Source: Collybia mongolica (Eukaryota; Basidiomycota; Agaricomycetes; Agaricales; Clitocybaceae). From it: 64,000 nucleotides of DNA. Positions within the stretch are counted from its first letter, which is position 1, and each line of letters opens with the position of its first letter. Positions 1 through 11,324 of the stretch are shown piece after piece. Location: assembly GCA_013420905.1 (NCBI GenBank), contig JAAXNY010000012.1, positions 372,001 through 436,000 on the forward strand, in the 5' to 3' direction. The translations under genes were made by a program, and so were the position numbers. The notes under the pieces are model-generated. The model was not told the origin of the DNA. It did not search any database and saw nothing but the letters and a program-made list of their open reading frames with translations.

Positions 1-696
1 GGAGCGCAGTTCCATATAAAATTTACAATTCCGTATGATATTTAGTTTGTACACTATAAATAGACTGTAGAAGAGTAGCGCAGGGGTAAGGAATCTTGCC
101 CCCACTTTGTGCTACTATAGAGTATACAAATCAAATTTGTTAAAACACTATTGTGTGCCCAAATTAAGGCTCAGATTGCTTCAAAGTTGTCTTGATTGGA
201 ATTGTTGGAAGAAATCACAGAATTGAAGAGTCTTACTTCACTTGGAACTTGGTACCGCATTGTCCGTTGGAATTACAAGGCACTTGGCCTTTAGTGCACT
301 TGGCACTGTTTGTTTAATAAGTCACTTGGACTTATAGATCTGCTTGGGATCATTAATAATTGAATGTACACTTGGTACTCAGTCTATTGGATTGAGAGAT
401 ATTATAAATATACCCAGCAAGCTTTAAACTTGTGTTAAAGCTTTGTCCAAATCAAACCCATCAAGAGATCATTGGAAAGGGCCTTGACTAGTACTATTCA
501 AAGCTTAGTGCTTCCAAGCACTTGAACCCAAACTCAAAACAGGCGATTCCTACTGTTTGTGTGTTGATTGTTAGATTTGGTGTGTGTGTGTGTAAGAGAT
601 TACATTTCATAGCATCAGCACACTTATAGCCCAGGAGCCCCCTTTCACCAGGTCTGTACATGATCCGCCCCACCACATTGCAGAACATCAAGTCTA
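1..696. other. Left flank, no gene recognised
   Basis: About 700 bases of AT-rich sequence left of the first transposon. It contains a short (TG)n tract near 581-593. I see no credible coding exon in it. A minus-strand open stretch at 494-691 has no features I recognise and may be a relic of an older element. Confidence 0.5.
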
Positions 697-706
697 GGAA
701 AGAGCG
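697..706. repeat. Target site duplication, left copy (GGAAAGAGCG)
   Basis: Exact 10-bp direct repeat with 6450-6459, bracketing the inverted-repeat ends of the KDZ-type element. Confidence 0.75.
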
Positions 707-960
707 AGGTCTTTACACTCCCCCACATCTTCCAGCGGATTCCGAGCGGAATCCTCAATTCCGACAGGAATCCGCTCAGATTCCTGTCGGAATTTCGGCT
801 GCAGAAGTAATAGAAAATGGCTGTAAAAATTGATAGAAATTCCGATCGGATTCCGAGCGGAATGAAATTCCACAGGAATTCCGGCTTCAGAACACTGAAA
901 TTCCGACAGAGTCCACAGGAATTCAATCGGAATTCCTGGACAGAATTCCGGAGCGTTGTA
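707..960. repeat. Left terminal region: TIR plus subterminal GGAATTCCGATCGG repeats
   Basis: After the TIR core (ACACTCCCCCACATC, about 715-729) there are about ten degenerate copies of the motif GATTCCGATCGGAATTCC in both orientations. The same kind of array fills 6165-6425 at the other end. Such arrays are plausible transposase-binding sites; that role is inferred. Confidence 0.7.
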
Positions 961-1020
961 ACGACGCGTTGTGGTCACGTGTCTAGTCACATGACTTATC
1001 GGCCACCTCATCAATCAACA

Positions 1021-4000
1021 ATGGGCACATTGTCAACCTCAACCACACCGAGGCCCAGCAACCCAGCACCCAGCAACCCATCAAGTTTCTGCAAAAACAC
1101 GATGTCAACAACCCGCAAATCCGCTGCCACCACTGCCGCTGCCGAAGCAGCCGAACGCCCGACGACAAGGAGCGGCCACGTCCGCGTGACGCCCCCGCCT
1201 TCCACCTGTGGTCGCAAGCGTGCCACCTCAGCAACCGACAAGGACGACGAAGCCCGCAAGCGCACGAAAGCCGCTGCCGCCGTCAAGGCAAGCGCTGCCA
1301 AGCCGAAGGCAGGGTGCGTACCCGGCCATCTCTTAAATGTTCATTCTTACTCACACCACCTGCAGCACCAGAAAGGCCACCACCCGCAGTAAAACGGGCG
1401 TCAAGGGCAAGGCCAGCCCCGCCTTATCTCACCTCACAAAGTGAGTCTTTCAATTCATATACTTTTCTTGTTCTCACAAAAACGGCCTCCCCCCAGGACC
1501 GAGCGCATGCTTGAAGAAAGCGGCATGCCAATTGCGCCGCCCCCGCACGCAGCCACTGCCGTTTCCTGGGGGCCTCAAGCGTCAAAGCCGGGGGGCATTG
1601 GTCGTGCCTGCCAGGTGGCACCCCCGACTGCCAGCGACAGCGAACTGGAGGAGAACGAGGGGAAAAAGGAGGGAGGAGCGGAGGACGGAGACGAGGACGG
1701 GAGCGGGGACGAGGCGAGTGGGGACGAGGTGAGTGGGGACGAGGAGGACGGGGACGAGGCCAGCGGGGACGAGGAGGACGGGAATGAGGCCAGCGGGGAC
1801 AAGGAAGGCGGGGACGAGGAAGACGAAGAAGACAAGGAAGACAAGGAAGACAGGGACGAGGAAGATGGGGATGAGGAGGACGCTGAGGAAGACCGGGACA
1901 ACAACGAGAACGCCCAGGGCGGTGACAACGGCGCTCGTGCCCCCTCCACCTCCCGTGCCCCCCCTGGCCTCTCCACCACGGCCTCCCACGCCCCCTCCAC
2001 CATCACCTCCCGCGCCCCCTCCACCACAGCCTCTCGCGCCCCCTCCACCACGGCCTCTCGTGCCCCCTCCACCTCCCGTGCCCCCCCTGGCCTCTCCGCC
2101 ACGGCCTCTCGTGCCCCCTCCCACGCCGCCTCTGCCGGCAGCCCTCCCTCCCATAGTGTCTCTCATATTTCATCGGCTGCCCCATCCTGTGCCGTCTCCC
2201 GTGCCCCATCACCTGCTGGTACTAACAGTAAGATTTTATTTTATAACACCTGTTAAACTTACTCTGATTCTATAAATCATATGTTTAGTTTCTATTTCTT
2301 TAGATCAGTCTTTTGTGGCTTTGCCCCTATCTTCTGGTCTTGGGGAGGCTCTACCCCCATCTTCTGGTCTTGGGGAGGCTCTACCCCCAGTTTCTGGTCT
2401 TGGGGAGGCTGTGCCCCCAGTTTCTGGTCTTGGGGAGGCTGTGCCCCCAGTTTCTGTGTCTGGGGATGTTCTACCCCCATCATCTGAGAATGTAGAACCA
2501 CATACCCCACCTAAGCATAGTGTAGACATAGAAATGCAATCTCCAGGTGGTGTTGAGCCCCAGGATATTGATATGTCTCCTCATGGTGCAGATTTGAGTT
2601 CGTCTTACACTGTAGGTGGAGACTTGAATTCTCTGCAGGGTGCATCTCATACTGTGGGTGGTTTCATTCGTGGTCAGGCATTGGGGAATGCTATGAACCA
2701 TGCTGATTTTGAAGATAACCAACCTGTTGCACAACCCAATGTCAATGGTGTTGTTCATGTGTATAAGTCTATGGAATCTGAGCATAGTAATCCAAGGGCT
2801 ATGAAGTCTTCTATGACCATCCAGATTCCAGTTAACAGTTCCCTTGGTCCTGTTCTTTACAAATTGGGCAATCTCTACTCGCCTATTAAGAATGACAATC
2901 ACCGGATTTATGTATATACAAATCAAGAAACTTGGGACATTAAGGGTCGCTACAGTGCTGCACTTTCAGATGATGATATGGTGGATTGGAAGTATGATGA
3001 TCATGGATATGTTTTGCATTTATTTGTAAGTTTTACTACTTTTATTTATTGAAGTATATCTCTGATAAAAACACTTTTAGACTGAATCATCTGAATCCTC
3101 AACTTTTACACAAGTTCCAACTTCTTCTGTTCCAACTGTTTCTGTGCCTTCTAAAACTGAACTATCTACATCAAACAACACATCTGAGTCTGACATAGTT
3201 GCTCACTTCACATCTGTTCAGCAATCTATGATTATGCAGTTGGAGATTGAACACTTCTATCTGGATCGTGGCAACCATACTTTGCGTTATGCATATGCAA
3301 AATACAAAGAATTCTGTCGTGCTAATACAATGATGAAGAAAATGAAGGATGCTCTCACCTGGAAAGGTGCTGCCAAACTGGCTGATTTGAAAGGAATCTT
3401 TGCTTCAACCTCTTATTTCTATTCAAATTATGAACCATTCAAGTTTGTTGAGAAATATCCAGCTCTGATAGACTGGTTGGAAAATACTGAAGACCGTCTT
3501 TCTGATGAAGAAACTTGGGGATTTTCTGCAGATGATTATAACCTTGGATCACTGCACAGGTTTTTGCGTGGGCAGGGGGAGGATTTGAAAAAGTCCAAGG
3601 ATGATGAAAAGGTTGAAGAAGTGCAGAAACAGTTTAGCAAAAAGAAGGGCAAGTCTAAGGCTGTGGAACCAAGTTCTGGAGGGCGTGATGCAGAGAACAT
3701 ACCTAAAGTGGGGAAGAAGGGTCAAAGTTCAAAAGCTGTAAAACCAAAGAAGTAGTAAGTTGATACAATTTGATAAACTTTTGTTTGTATTTTTGTTTAA
3801 CTTTTAGTAGTATATTACAGGCCTTGTATGCATTCTGTTCTTCATGGCTAGCTGTGGCATTCTTTTGGCTCTGGACTGAGATCTCTGCTTGCATTTTGAT
3901 TTTGGATCAATTCAAATCTCTTTGGATCATTCTGGCATTGACATGGCTGCCAGTCACTTGTGCTTATAATCCTGAACAAAGGTTTCCTGATATTTCATTT

Positions 4001-6099
4001 CAGGAATTCAGTATCTTTGTATCAGAGAATTTCAATTCTGAAATTCCACTGAGTACTGTACTTATGGCTTTGCTCACAATGACCAACAACACAGATTTGC
4101 TTAGTCTTCATGCTAAAGATATGACATCTGGTCGTTTATCTTTCACTGGTTGGATGACTTCTCTTGCCTTTATCATGATACAATTGCTAGGCAATGATGC
4201 ATCATTGTTTTTTCCTGAAATAAGCATGTTTAAAGAAAAAAATGAACAAAGCAGAATTAATGCCTTGAGCAAACAACTTGATGGATTTGCTCAAATGTTA
4301 CACTTGTATCCTGTGCGGAAAAATAATGAATTCAAAGGCAAACTCAAATCTGTTTCTCATGCTGCTATTGAACCAATATATATATTGGCTCCAAATACAC
4401 CTGTGTGCTTGACAATATCTTGCAATTTTCATGTACTCAAACGTGAAACTCGGAACATTGATATTCCTCGTGTTAAACTTATCAAAAGCACTACTATTCA
4501 TGATCAAGCCTATATTGTTTCTGGGAAATGTTTCAAATGCAACACTATATACTATGCTGATCATGAACGATCACTTGACAACAACTCAGCTAAACGATTA
4601 TATTTGGAGTCAGCTCCATATCTTAAAGCTGGTCAAGCACTTTGGGTTGATTGCATTTTTGGCAAAACAGTTCTAAATGCCATATATAGCTTTCATGGAT
4701 CTACTGCAGCTTATATGGAGTTTTGGAACAATAGCTTTGCCAATTCTGGACTAAATCTGAGCCATTGGCAGGTCTGGAAAGTGTTTGTTGAAGAGTCCAC
4801 TCGCATGATTGCTGCTGCATCTGACCAAACCTTGGTTCTGGATGATAATATTTCTATTGAAGAAGTAACTCAAAAAGCATATCAAGAACTATGCTCAGAT
4901 GGAAAAATTGCTTTGGCTACTGATCATGTTTGTACTGAATGTACTCAACCATATAAACAACATGCTGAATTTCTAACTGGAGATGATCCTGCTGCTGTTG
5001 TTAATGTTGATGAAAATGCTCCTGTTCCTGTTCTAATGGGTGAATTTGCTCTTGATGCTGCTCTTGATCAACAACGTGCAGTGGAAAATGCTACCAATCA
5101 AAATCTACCACTTGTTAACTTTGTTAATCCTCTTGGAAATCCTGGCATATGTAATATGATTGTCATGGATGGCATTGTTATGGGTGTACAACATTGTGCT
5201 TTTGAAAATTGTTCACAATTACTGTTCAACATGCGTGGAGGTGTCTTTTGCCATGGGCATGACATTGAATATGGTGATAAATGTCGTGTTAAAAACTGTA
5301 ATACTGGAAAAATTCATGGCACTCAGGCTTGTGCTGAACATCAGCCAGACTGGCAGAGACATGTTCAAAGACAAACTCAGGATAACTTTTCTGGTGCTCG
5401 CAGAGTATTGCAAAGAGCTGCAAATGAGAATCAACCTTGGCAACCACAACAAAGATCTTATATTCAGCCACATGATGAAGATAATAATGATACCACTATA
5501 CAATCAAATTACTTTACGGCTGCTCAGTTCTACTGTGTTGAAACTATATGCAAACCTTGTGGTGTTGTGGTAGCTTGGACAAAATTTGCTTGTTCTGAAT
5601 CTCCAACCAATATTCTCAACTTTTTAAATAAAGTTTATCCTGAGAAAGAAACTCGACCATCCTATATCTGCATTGACAAAGCTTGCTTGGTACTTCGAAC
5701 TGCTCTTGCCAATCCCATTTACAATGATTGGCTGGATACATCAAGATTAATTGTTGATGTTTATCATTATAAGAATCATTGTACTTCAGATTACTTGTGT
5801 CGAAAATGGTGTAATCCAGCACCCTTGAATGGTTCTGCACCAAATTTTGTTGTTGTGGCTCAGGACAATCAAGGCAATCCTTACTACAAGCGTGCATTCA
5901 ATACACAAGTAAGTATTGTTTATACACACTTTAATATTTATTAATTTTAAAACAGGCTTGTGAACAACTCAATGCATGGTTGGGTGGATTTGAATCTATC
6001 ATGAAAAGAATGACTGGAGAAAATTTTGATTGGTTTATCCATGTTATGCTTTTTTATCATACTCAACAGATTTTAAAAAGACAGGCTGAAAGAGAGTAA
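1021..6099 (+). CDS. KDZ-type transposase with CxC5/CxC6-like cysteine clusters (7 exons)
   Basis: My model joins exons 1021-1313, 1366-1440, 1497-2227, 2304-3025, 3081-3754, 3808-5908 and 5956-6099 in one frame, giving about 1,579 residues. The first third is low complexity: a basic Ala/Lys/Thr-rich start, an acidic Gly-Asp-Glu repeat (about 1660-1910), then Ser/Pro/Ala repeats and SSGLGEALPP repeats. The last two exons hold the recognisable part. CX2C pairs (KCFKC near 4530, CTEC near 4935) and a C/H cluster (5200-5350) fit the CxC5 and CxC6 clusters associated with KDZ transposases. An RNase H-like catalytic part follows, with acidic residues in YICIDKAC, VDVYHYKNH and, after the last intron, ACEQLNAWLGG. 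The start at 1021 is the first ATG outside the subterminal repeats; ATG 1102 is an alternative. The 5' exons could instead form a separate gene, but every junction keeps frame. Confidence 0.72.
2325..2470 (+). repeat. 30-nt coding tandem repeat
   Basis: About four and a half tandem copies of a 30-nt unit containing GGTCTTGGGGAGGCT encode SSGLGEALPP/PVSGLGEAVP. It lies at the start of exon 4 of the transposase gene. The copies are nearly identical, which suggests recent slippage or unequal exchange. Confidence 0.85.
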
Positions 6100-6159
6100 T
6101 TTAGTACTTCAAAATGTTAGATATACTGTTGACTTTATTGACTGTTTTGACTTAAAACT

Positions 6160-6449
6160 TATGAATTCCGATCAGAATCCGAGCAGAATGTTGCGGAATT
6201 CCTTTGAGAATTTTCTTCTTCCACACTTTGTAAGAAATTCCTCAAAATTCTGCGGAATTCCGATGATTTCAATCGGAATTCTGTGTTCCGAGCGGAATCC
6301 GAGCGGAATATTGCGGAATTCCTCAAAGGAATTTTCTGTTTTAAAACTTTTTCAAAATCTTCCTGCATTCCTCTGGATTCCGATCGGATTCCTGTCGGAA
6401 TTTCGGACGCTCGGAATCCTCTGCAGGATGTGGGGGAGTGTGAAGTACT
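6160..6449. repeat. Right terminal region: subterminal repeats plus TIR
   Basis: Mirror of the left end. The GGAATTCCGATCGG-type motifs run from about 6165 to 6425, followed by GATGTGGGGGAGTGT, the inverted copy of the left TIR core, and the element end at 6449. The target duplication follows at 6450-6459. Confidence 0.7.
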
Positions 6450-6459
6450 GGAAAGAGCG

Positions 6460-7942
6460 CTCAGACCACACTCCCACCACCGTAGCGCCCCACAGAGCCC
6501 AAAACAAGACAGGAACCCTTCACACACACTGCCCCCCAGCTCCCACTAGCCTAACACAATCCATCCTGCAAGTATGCACTTCCAAAAACATGAAATATCA
6601 GTGGGTCACAAAAATCTTCTATTATGTTTTCATTATGCATGCAGAGTTGCAGGCTTTAGTGAGCTGTCTGATAGTTGCATGGGTTGTGCTGTTGGAGTTG
6701 GTGGTATTGCTGTTTTTAAAGGAGTGGTGGTAGTTGGTGGGTTGTTAGTTTTCTTTTTCTCCCTCAAAATCTTATATATCATTGTGCATAATGCAGATGT
6801 GGTTGTAGTGAATTACAGAGTAAACTAGACACCAACATACAGCTATTGTGTAAGGCATGAAAGTTCTCTAAAGGGAATAATGGTGGCTTTGGATGGGCCA
6901 GAATTATGTGCCTGATTGGGCACTAGGGGGTCAGATGCATAAATGGTCACCCCACTTCTCATGAACCTGTTCCAAGTGACTATTACCATATTATTCCTGT
7001 ATCTGAGCACCCCAGCACCCCTTTACAGGTGTACTTTGACAACTCTGCAACTATGTATGTACATCTTCAGCAGAATGTTCTGTTTGTAGGATTCATTTGT
7101 CCCATCTTCAGTTTACAAGTGCATCTCCTATCCTGGGACTTGAAATCACTAACCTCACTTGTTCATTACACAGGTCATTAGTTATATCTGTGGGAGTTCA
7201 CCATCATATGTATTGACTCTGGAGGATCATCTATTATGGGAACAGCCATTTCACCATGCAGTTTGTTATGTCCCATGGGCAAATTTGGTTTCTTGATGGC
7301 ATGTCAACTGGGCAGCAAAAGCAGTATATCACCAAAGCACAGGATTTTTTCTATTGTCACAGAAAAAGGCACCATGCACTGTTGAAAGGGTGAACCTGGG
7401 GGAATGTATATATGCACCAAGAATGACCTAATGACCAGAATCTATACACACACAACACACACACATACAATCTGACAGGATCATGGGTTTAAGTTTGAGG
7501 GAGGAAGCTACAAAACTTCACAGATTTCAATAGCAAAGATGGAATTTGAAAATATCTTGCAAGAGAATGTTCTTTCTTTTCTAAGTTCTCAGAGTTGGAC
7601 TCTGTGAGTACCAAGGGGTTTATCAGACTGGTTTAAGGGTAAGATATTTTTATTGGTGCCATGACAAGATGTATACTTATAGAGACAGGTATAACAAAGT
7701 CAAAAGGTTTGTAATGATTTCTTTGAAATGGGTCTTGTCCTTGACTCAATTTCTCAGACTAATACAATGATCAACCTTGGGTTCCAAACCAAGTGACAAC
7801 ACTATCCCAGAGCCTTAAACTCTAGATAGATGTATATGGAAGGACAGTTCTTGTGATACTAAGTATCCTCAACTCAGCCTTGACACAATAATATAATAAT
7901 TGGTCTCAGGTTCAGACTGGGCACTGACACTATCCCAAGAAC
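6460..7942. other. Intergenic, no gene recognised
   Basis: AT-rich, no credible exon on either strand. A short CA-rich microsatellite lies near 7446-7467. The last five bases, AGAAC (7938-7942), are the left target duplication of Gypsy element A. Confidence 0.5.
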
Positions 7943-8419
7943 TGTTACAAATTCCCTTATCTGTTCGACCTATCACTTCTTTTCTTCTTTCTCTTATCTA
8001 TTATTGATTATCAGATGCTTATCGACCCTATCTTTTAAACATCTCCATATGCATTTCTTTTCTCATACTTACTCAGCTTTCTTACTCATCCTTTTTGATA
8101 GCTTACTCATCTTTATCTATAATGAATAGTGTAAACAACACTTATCGGACTATTATGTATATATAGGGATACTTTAGCTTAGCTAGCTCTTTAGCTTGAC
8201 CTAGCTGAATCAACCTTATTCATCTATCTTCTTGATGCAAACTCGATCCTATCCACCTTACGAAGGGGGTAGTGCATCTTTGATCAGATAACTCGATAAC
8301 TTGACTTTAGCCCTACTGAGGGAGTCAATAGATGTTGGACTTACAGAAGTCAACGGTCTAAGAACGAACGAACGACATATCGGATTGACTTAGAGGATAA
8401 GGCCTAAACAGCCGTAACA
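7943..8419 (+). repeat. 5' LTR of Gypsy A
   Basis: Begins TGTTACAAATTCCC and ends GCCGTAACA. Eight of nine differences from the 3' LTR are C/T or G/A changes at CpG sites. TSD AGAAC precedes it. Confidence 0.95.
8154..8202 (+). promoter_or_regulatory. Likely LTR TATA box and transcript start of Gypsy A
   Basis: TATGTATATATAGGG at about 8155-8168 is a good TATA box. AGCTTGACCT at 8193-8202, about 30 nt downstream, is exactly complementary to AGGTCAAGCT at 8422-8431 just after the LTR. This spacing is what a self-primed (Tf1-like) RNA would need, so I infer the RNA begins near 8193. Confidence 0.55.
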
Positions 8420-8421
8420 AA

Positions 8422-8431
8422 AGGTCAAGCT
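8422..8431 (+). other. Candidate self-priming primer-binding site, Gypsy A
   Basis: AGGTCAAGCT, two bases after the 5' LTR, is the reverse complement of 8193-8202 in the LTR. No tRNA complementarity was recognised. In Tf1/sushi elements the 5' end of the RNA folds back onto such a site to prime reverse transcription. Confidence 0.5.
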
Positions 8432-8466
8432 GATCAGAACTGTCAACCTATAAAGGTTCAGACGCA

Positions 8467-9642
8467 ACGGCACCACGATACGGATTGAAACTTGCGAGCA
8501 GCAGCGTAAGCAGCAGAAGTAGCAGCAGGCAAAGCGTTATTAGCAGCGAAGATTTCCAAGACGCAGAAGAGCAACCGAGACTCTCAGTAGTCATACAAAC
8601 AATAGAAACGCCCACCACGCCGAAACCAAAGGCAGAAAGTTCCAAAGGAAAGGAACCAGAGAAACCACAGAAACCCGAATCACCAGACTCCCCAATACCA
8701 CCTGACTCTGACATAGAAATGGCAGATGAATGAAGACCCACCGAAATCAAACTTAGCTCACCAAACATCTTTGATGGAAATCGAAGAATGACAAAGGACT
8801 TTGTCCTTGATTGCAAAATGTATTTGCAAGCAAACGACAGAATTTATGACACAGATTGGAAAAAAATCCTTTATGTGCTCTCATACATGAAAGGAGGAAC
8901 AGCAGGACCATGGAAGAAGTCCTGGTACGGAGAGAATAGTGATCACCCAGGAACTTTTACAACGTTCATGACAACAATTGAAGAAGCGTTCTCTACCCCA
9001 GATGAAGCGGGAGACGCTAGACAAACCTTGAAAATGCTGCGCATGACAGGAAACATGACAGCAGATGATTATATCGCGGAATTTAAATCAGCCGCATCAG
9101 AAAGCAAGATCACTGAGAGTGAAGCACTTGTTGAATATTTCATGGAAGGAATACCTCCTTCTCTGATGCAGAAGATTCTAACAATGGACAACCCACCGAC
9201 CACCATCAAGGGTTGGTATGAAAAGGCATCCATATCCAATACTCAATACAGACACGCAAAATCGATTGTAGCATGCATTAAAGGAAATACAGGAAAAACT
9301 ACGGGAGGAAACAGTGGAAAAAAGTACAATTTCCAACGAAACAATCCCAAATACGTCCCGAACAACAGTAGAGATCCAAACGCAATGGATATCGATCAAT
9401 TAACCATCCAAGAAAGGGATGAACACATGAAACGAGGACTATGCTTCGAATGCCATAAATATGGACATCGAGCATCAGATCATAAAGCAGGAGGATCAAT
9501 CCCTCAAACCCAACAAAAAGAAGAACCAAAGATACCAATGAAAGGCAAAGACGCCTACATGAAGATCCGAGCACTTATGGCAGAGTTAGATGAAGAAGAG
9601 AAAGAAGTCGCTCTAAAGAATATGGAGGACGAGGGTTTTTAA
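8467..9642 (+). pseudogene. Gag of Gypsy A (one TGA, no ATG start visible)
   Basis: One reading frame runs from about 8467 to TAA 9640-9642 with a single in-frame TGA at 8731-8733. The N-terminal part is Ser/Pro/Glu-rich; the part after the stop is a Gag core (SWYGENSDHPGTF, EEAFSTPDE) followed by a zinc knuckle near 9442-9483. In that knuckle the sequence is CFECHKYGHRASDH, so the last ligand is His instead of Cys. No in-frame ATG is seen before 8719; ACG at 8467 may be a mutated start. The frame ends GAG GGT TTT TAA, with a slippery heptamer directly before the stop. Confidence 0.85.
9633..9639 (+). promoter_or_regulatory. Candidate -1 ribosomal frameshift site GGGTTTT (Gypsy A)
   Basis: In gag phase this reads G GGT TTT TAA, the canonical X XXY YYZ form, immediately before the gag stop. 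The pol frame is -1 to gag and is open without a stop from at least 9603 across this site into the protease. The same heptamer in the same phase occurs in Gypsy B. Confidence 0.65.
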
Positions 9643-10711
9643 AGAGGCGGACTGAATCGACATCAGTACCTGCCGAAAACTATTCCATTATGCTGTCACC
9701 TGTAATATTAGGAGAAATGAATCGACAATCTCTATCTATTCCAATTACGGTGATTGAAGAACGAAAAAATGTCGAAACCCAAGCAATTGGACTTATTGAT
9801 TGCGGAGCCGGAGGAATTTTTATCGACAAAACATTTGTCGAAGAAAACAACATACAGACAACCCCTTTGAGGAAATCATACTCGGTCAGAAACGTAGACG
9901 GAACAAAAAACCAATCAGGAAACATTACAGATTGCGTATGGACCAAAATTTGAATCGGAGATGAAGAGATCCGAATCCGACTATTAGTTAGCAGATTAGG
10001 AAAAGAAAACATCATTCTTGGATTACCATGGTTAAAACAACACAATCCTAAAATTGATTGGGAAAAAGGAACACTCGACTTTGAATCAGGAATCAAAAAA
10101 GGAGTTCTTTCGGAAGCAATCTGAAGAAATCTGGAAATCCGACAAATGAAATCAACACGGCAATATCCCAAGGCAACGGCAATAGAAATCCAGGAAGAAT
10201 ACCCGGAAGAAATCCCAAGGAATCAACCCCTTGAAGATTGGCAACCGATTCTTTTAGAAATCAACAAAGAAGATGATGAACCTGAAGTCAATCTATTCAG
10301 GACATATATCTACCCAGAAGATAACGAAGAAGAATCCATTTGGATAAAGGCAAAAACATCAATATCACAGGAATTAGAGCACAAAGCAGAAACCGAAGAT
10401 CAGAAACCAAAAAAGACGCTACCGAAATTCTATCAAGAATATGCATCATTATTTGACAAAACAGATTCGGAAAGAATGCCAATACGACGGCCATGGGATC
10501 ATGCAATAGATTTAAAACCCGATTTCATTCCAAAAGATTGTAAAATCTATCCTATTAGCCCAGTGGAACAAGGAAAACTCAACAAATTCATTGATGAAAA
10601 CATGCGAAAAGGATATATCCGACCATCAAAATCCCCACAAGCATCACCCTTCTTCTTTGTATCAAAGAAAGATTCAACGAAACTTCGACCAACACAGGAT
10701 TACAGAAGACT
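9640..10711 (+). pseudogene. Pol of Gypsy A, 5' part: protease and start of reverse transcriptase
   Basis: After the frameshift site the frame continues through an aspartic protease (LIDCGAGGIFID near 9795; the active site reads DCG, not DSG/DTG) and the start of the reverse transcriptase (HAIDLKPD, SPFFFVSKKD, LRPTQDYRRL). TGA codons at 9951-9953 and 10122-10124 interrupt it; each fits a mutated CGA. The frame is cut at 10711 by Gypsy B; codon CT|A is completed by base 16903, so excision of B with one AGACT copy restores the frame exactly. Confidence 0.9.
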
Positions 10712-11164
10712 TGTAAGGGGAACTCCATTTCCGCCTTACTTCGCCGATCTAGCCTTACTTCGCCGAATCTCACTCCGCCGACTTCTACTTCGCCGATTCG
10801 CGACTCAGTCATCCCGCCGACTTACGATACAATTTCTCTGCTTACTTCGCACTCACTCAATTACATTCACTACATCGCACGTTCATTACCTATGCCCACA
10901 CGCACCCCCACTCTCTACTTCGCGCGCAGTTCGCCGCCGGACTTCGCACTTGTTCGGACTATCAAGGGCACGGTCACGTGACCTTCGCTAGCCCAACGCG
11001 TGTCGTCGTACCGCACCGGGAACGTGTATTTAATGTAGTACTAGGTATTGTATATAGCACACCCCCCCTGATGGAGGCTCCTCAGAGTATTCTCTTAGGA
11101 TCCCCTCCTCAGCGTCGGCCCGCTCTACTAAGTTCGCGCGCACTCCGCCGGAGTTGCCCTTACA
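10712..11164 (+). repeat. 5' LTR of Gypsy B
   Basis: Begins TGTAAGGGGAACTCC and ends GCCCTTACA. Its first 90 bases contain four or five imperfect copies of CTTACTTCGCCGAT. It has five more bases (ATTGT region at about 11047-11051) than the 3' copy. Confidence 0.95.
11046..11093 (+). promoter_or_regulatory. Likely LTR TATA box and transcript start of Gypsy B
   Basis: TTGTATATAGC at about 11048-11058 is a TATA-like box. AGAGTATTCT at 11084-11093, about 30 nt downstream, is exactly complementary to AGAATACTCT at 11167-11176 after the LTR. I infer the RNA start near 11084. Confidence 0.55.
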
Positions 11165-11166
11165 GT

Positions 11167-11176
11167 AGAATACTCT
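11167..11176 (+). other. Candidate self-priming primer-binding site, Gypsy B
   Basis: AGAATACTCT, two bases after the 5' LTR, is the reverse complement of 11084-11093 in the LTR. Position and length match the arrangement seen in Gypsy A although the sequences differ. Confidence 0.5.
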
Positions 11177-11324
11177 CACCAGCAGAGACTGCGACCTCAC
11201 CGCAGCCATTGCCAAATTCCGATCGGCAGAAACTGTCAGCTCCGATACAGAATCCGTCAAGACCGCGCGAGAATCGCCCTCTCCACCCTCCTCCGAACTA
11301 GAAGTGGAACTCCTACTCCGGCCG

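Larger units (their letters stand above)
707..6449 (+). mobile_element. KDZ-type DNA transposon with TIRs and 10-bp TSD
   Basis: The two ends are inverted repeats: the left end reads AG..CTT.ACACTCCCCCACATC and the reverse complement of the right end has the same spacing and the same ACACTCCCCCACATC core. Directly outside both ends is the 10-mer GGAAAGAGCG (697-706 and 6450-6459), which I take as the target site duplication. The interior holds one long gene whose last exons encode a cysteine-cluster KDZ-type transposase. Known KDZ elements usually make 8-bp duplications, so 10 bp is unusual; I cannot exclude that two bases match by chance. The gene shows no stop or frameshift in my model, so the element may be autonomous. 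Confidence 0.8.

Noticed and set aside
1575..2166. Long minus-strand frames rich in Ser or Gly opposite the first transposase exons
   Set aside because: They are shadows of the acidic and Ser/Pro-rich coding repeats on the plus strand.
3770..3807. Separate ATG start for the 3770-5944 frame
   Set aside because: Splicing 3755-3807 joins it in frame to the exon at 3081; the leader from 3770 is intron sequence.
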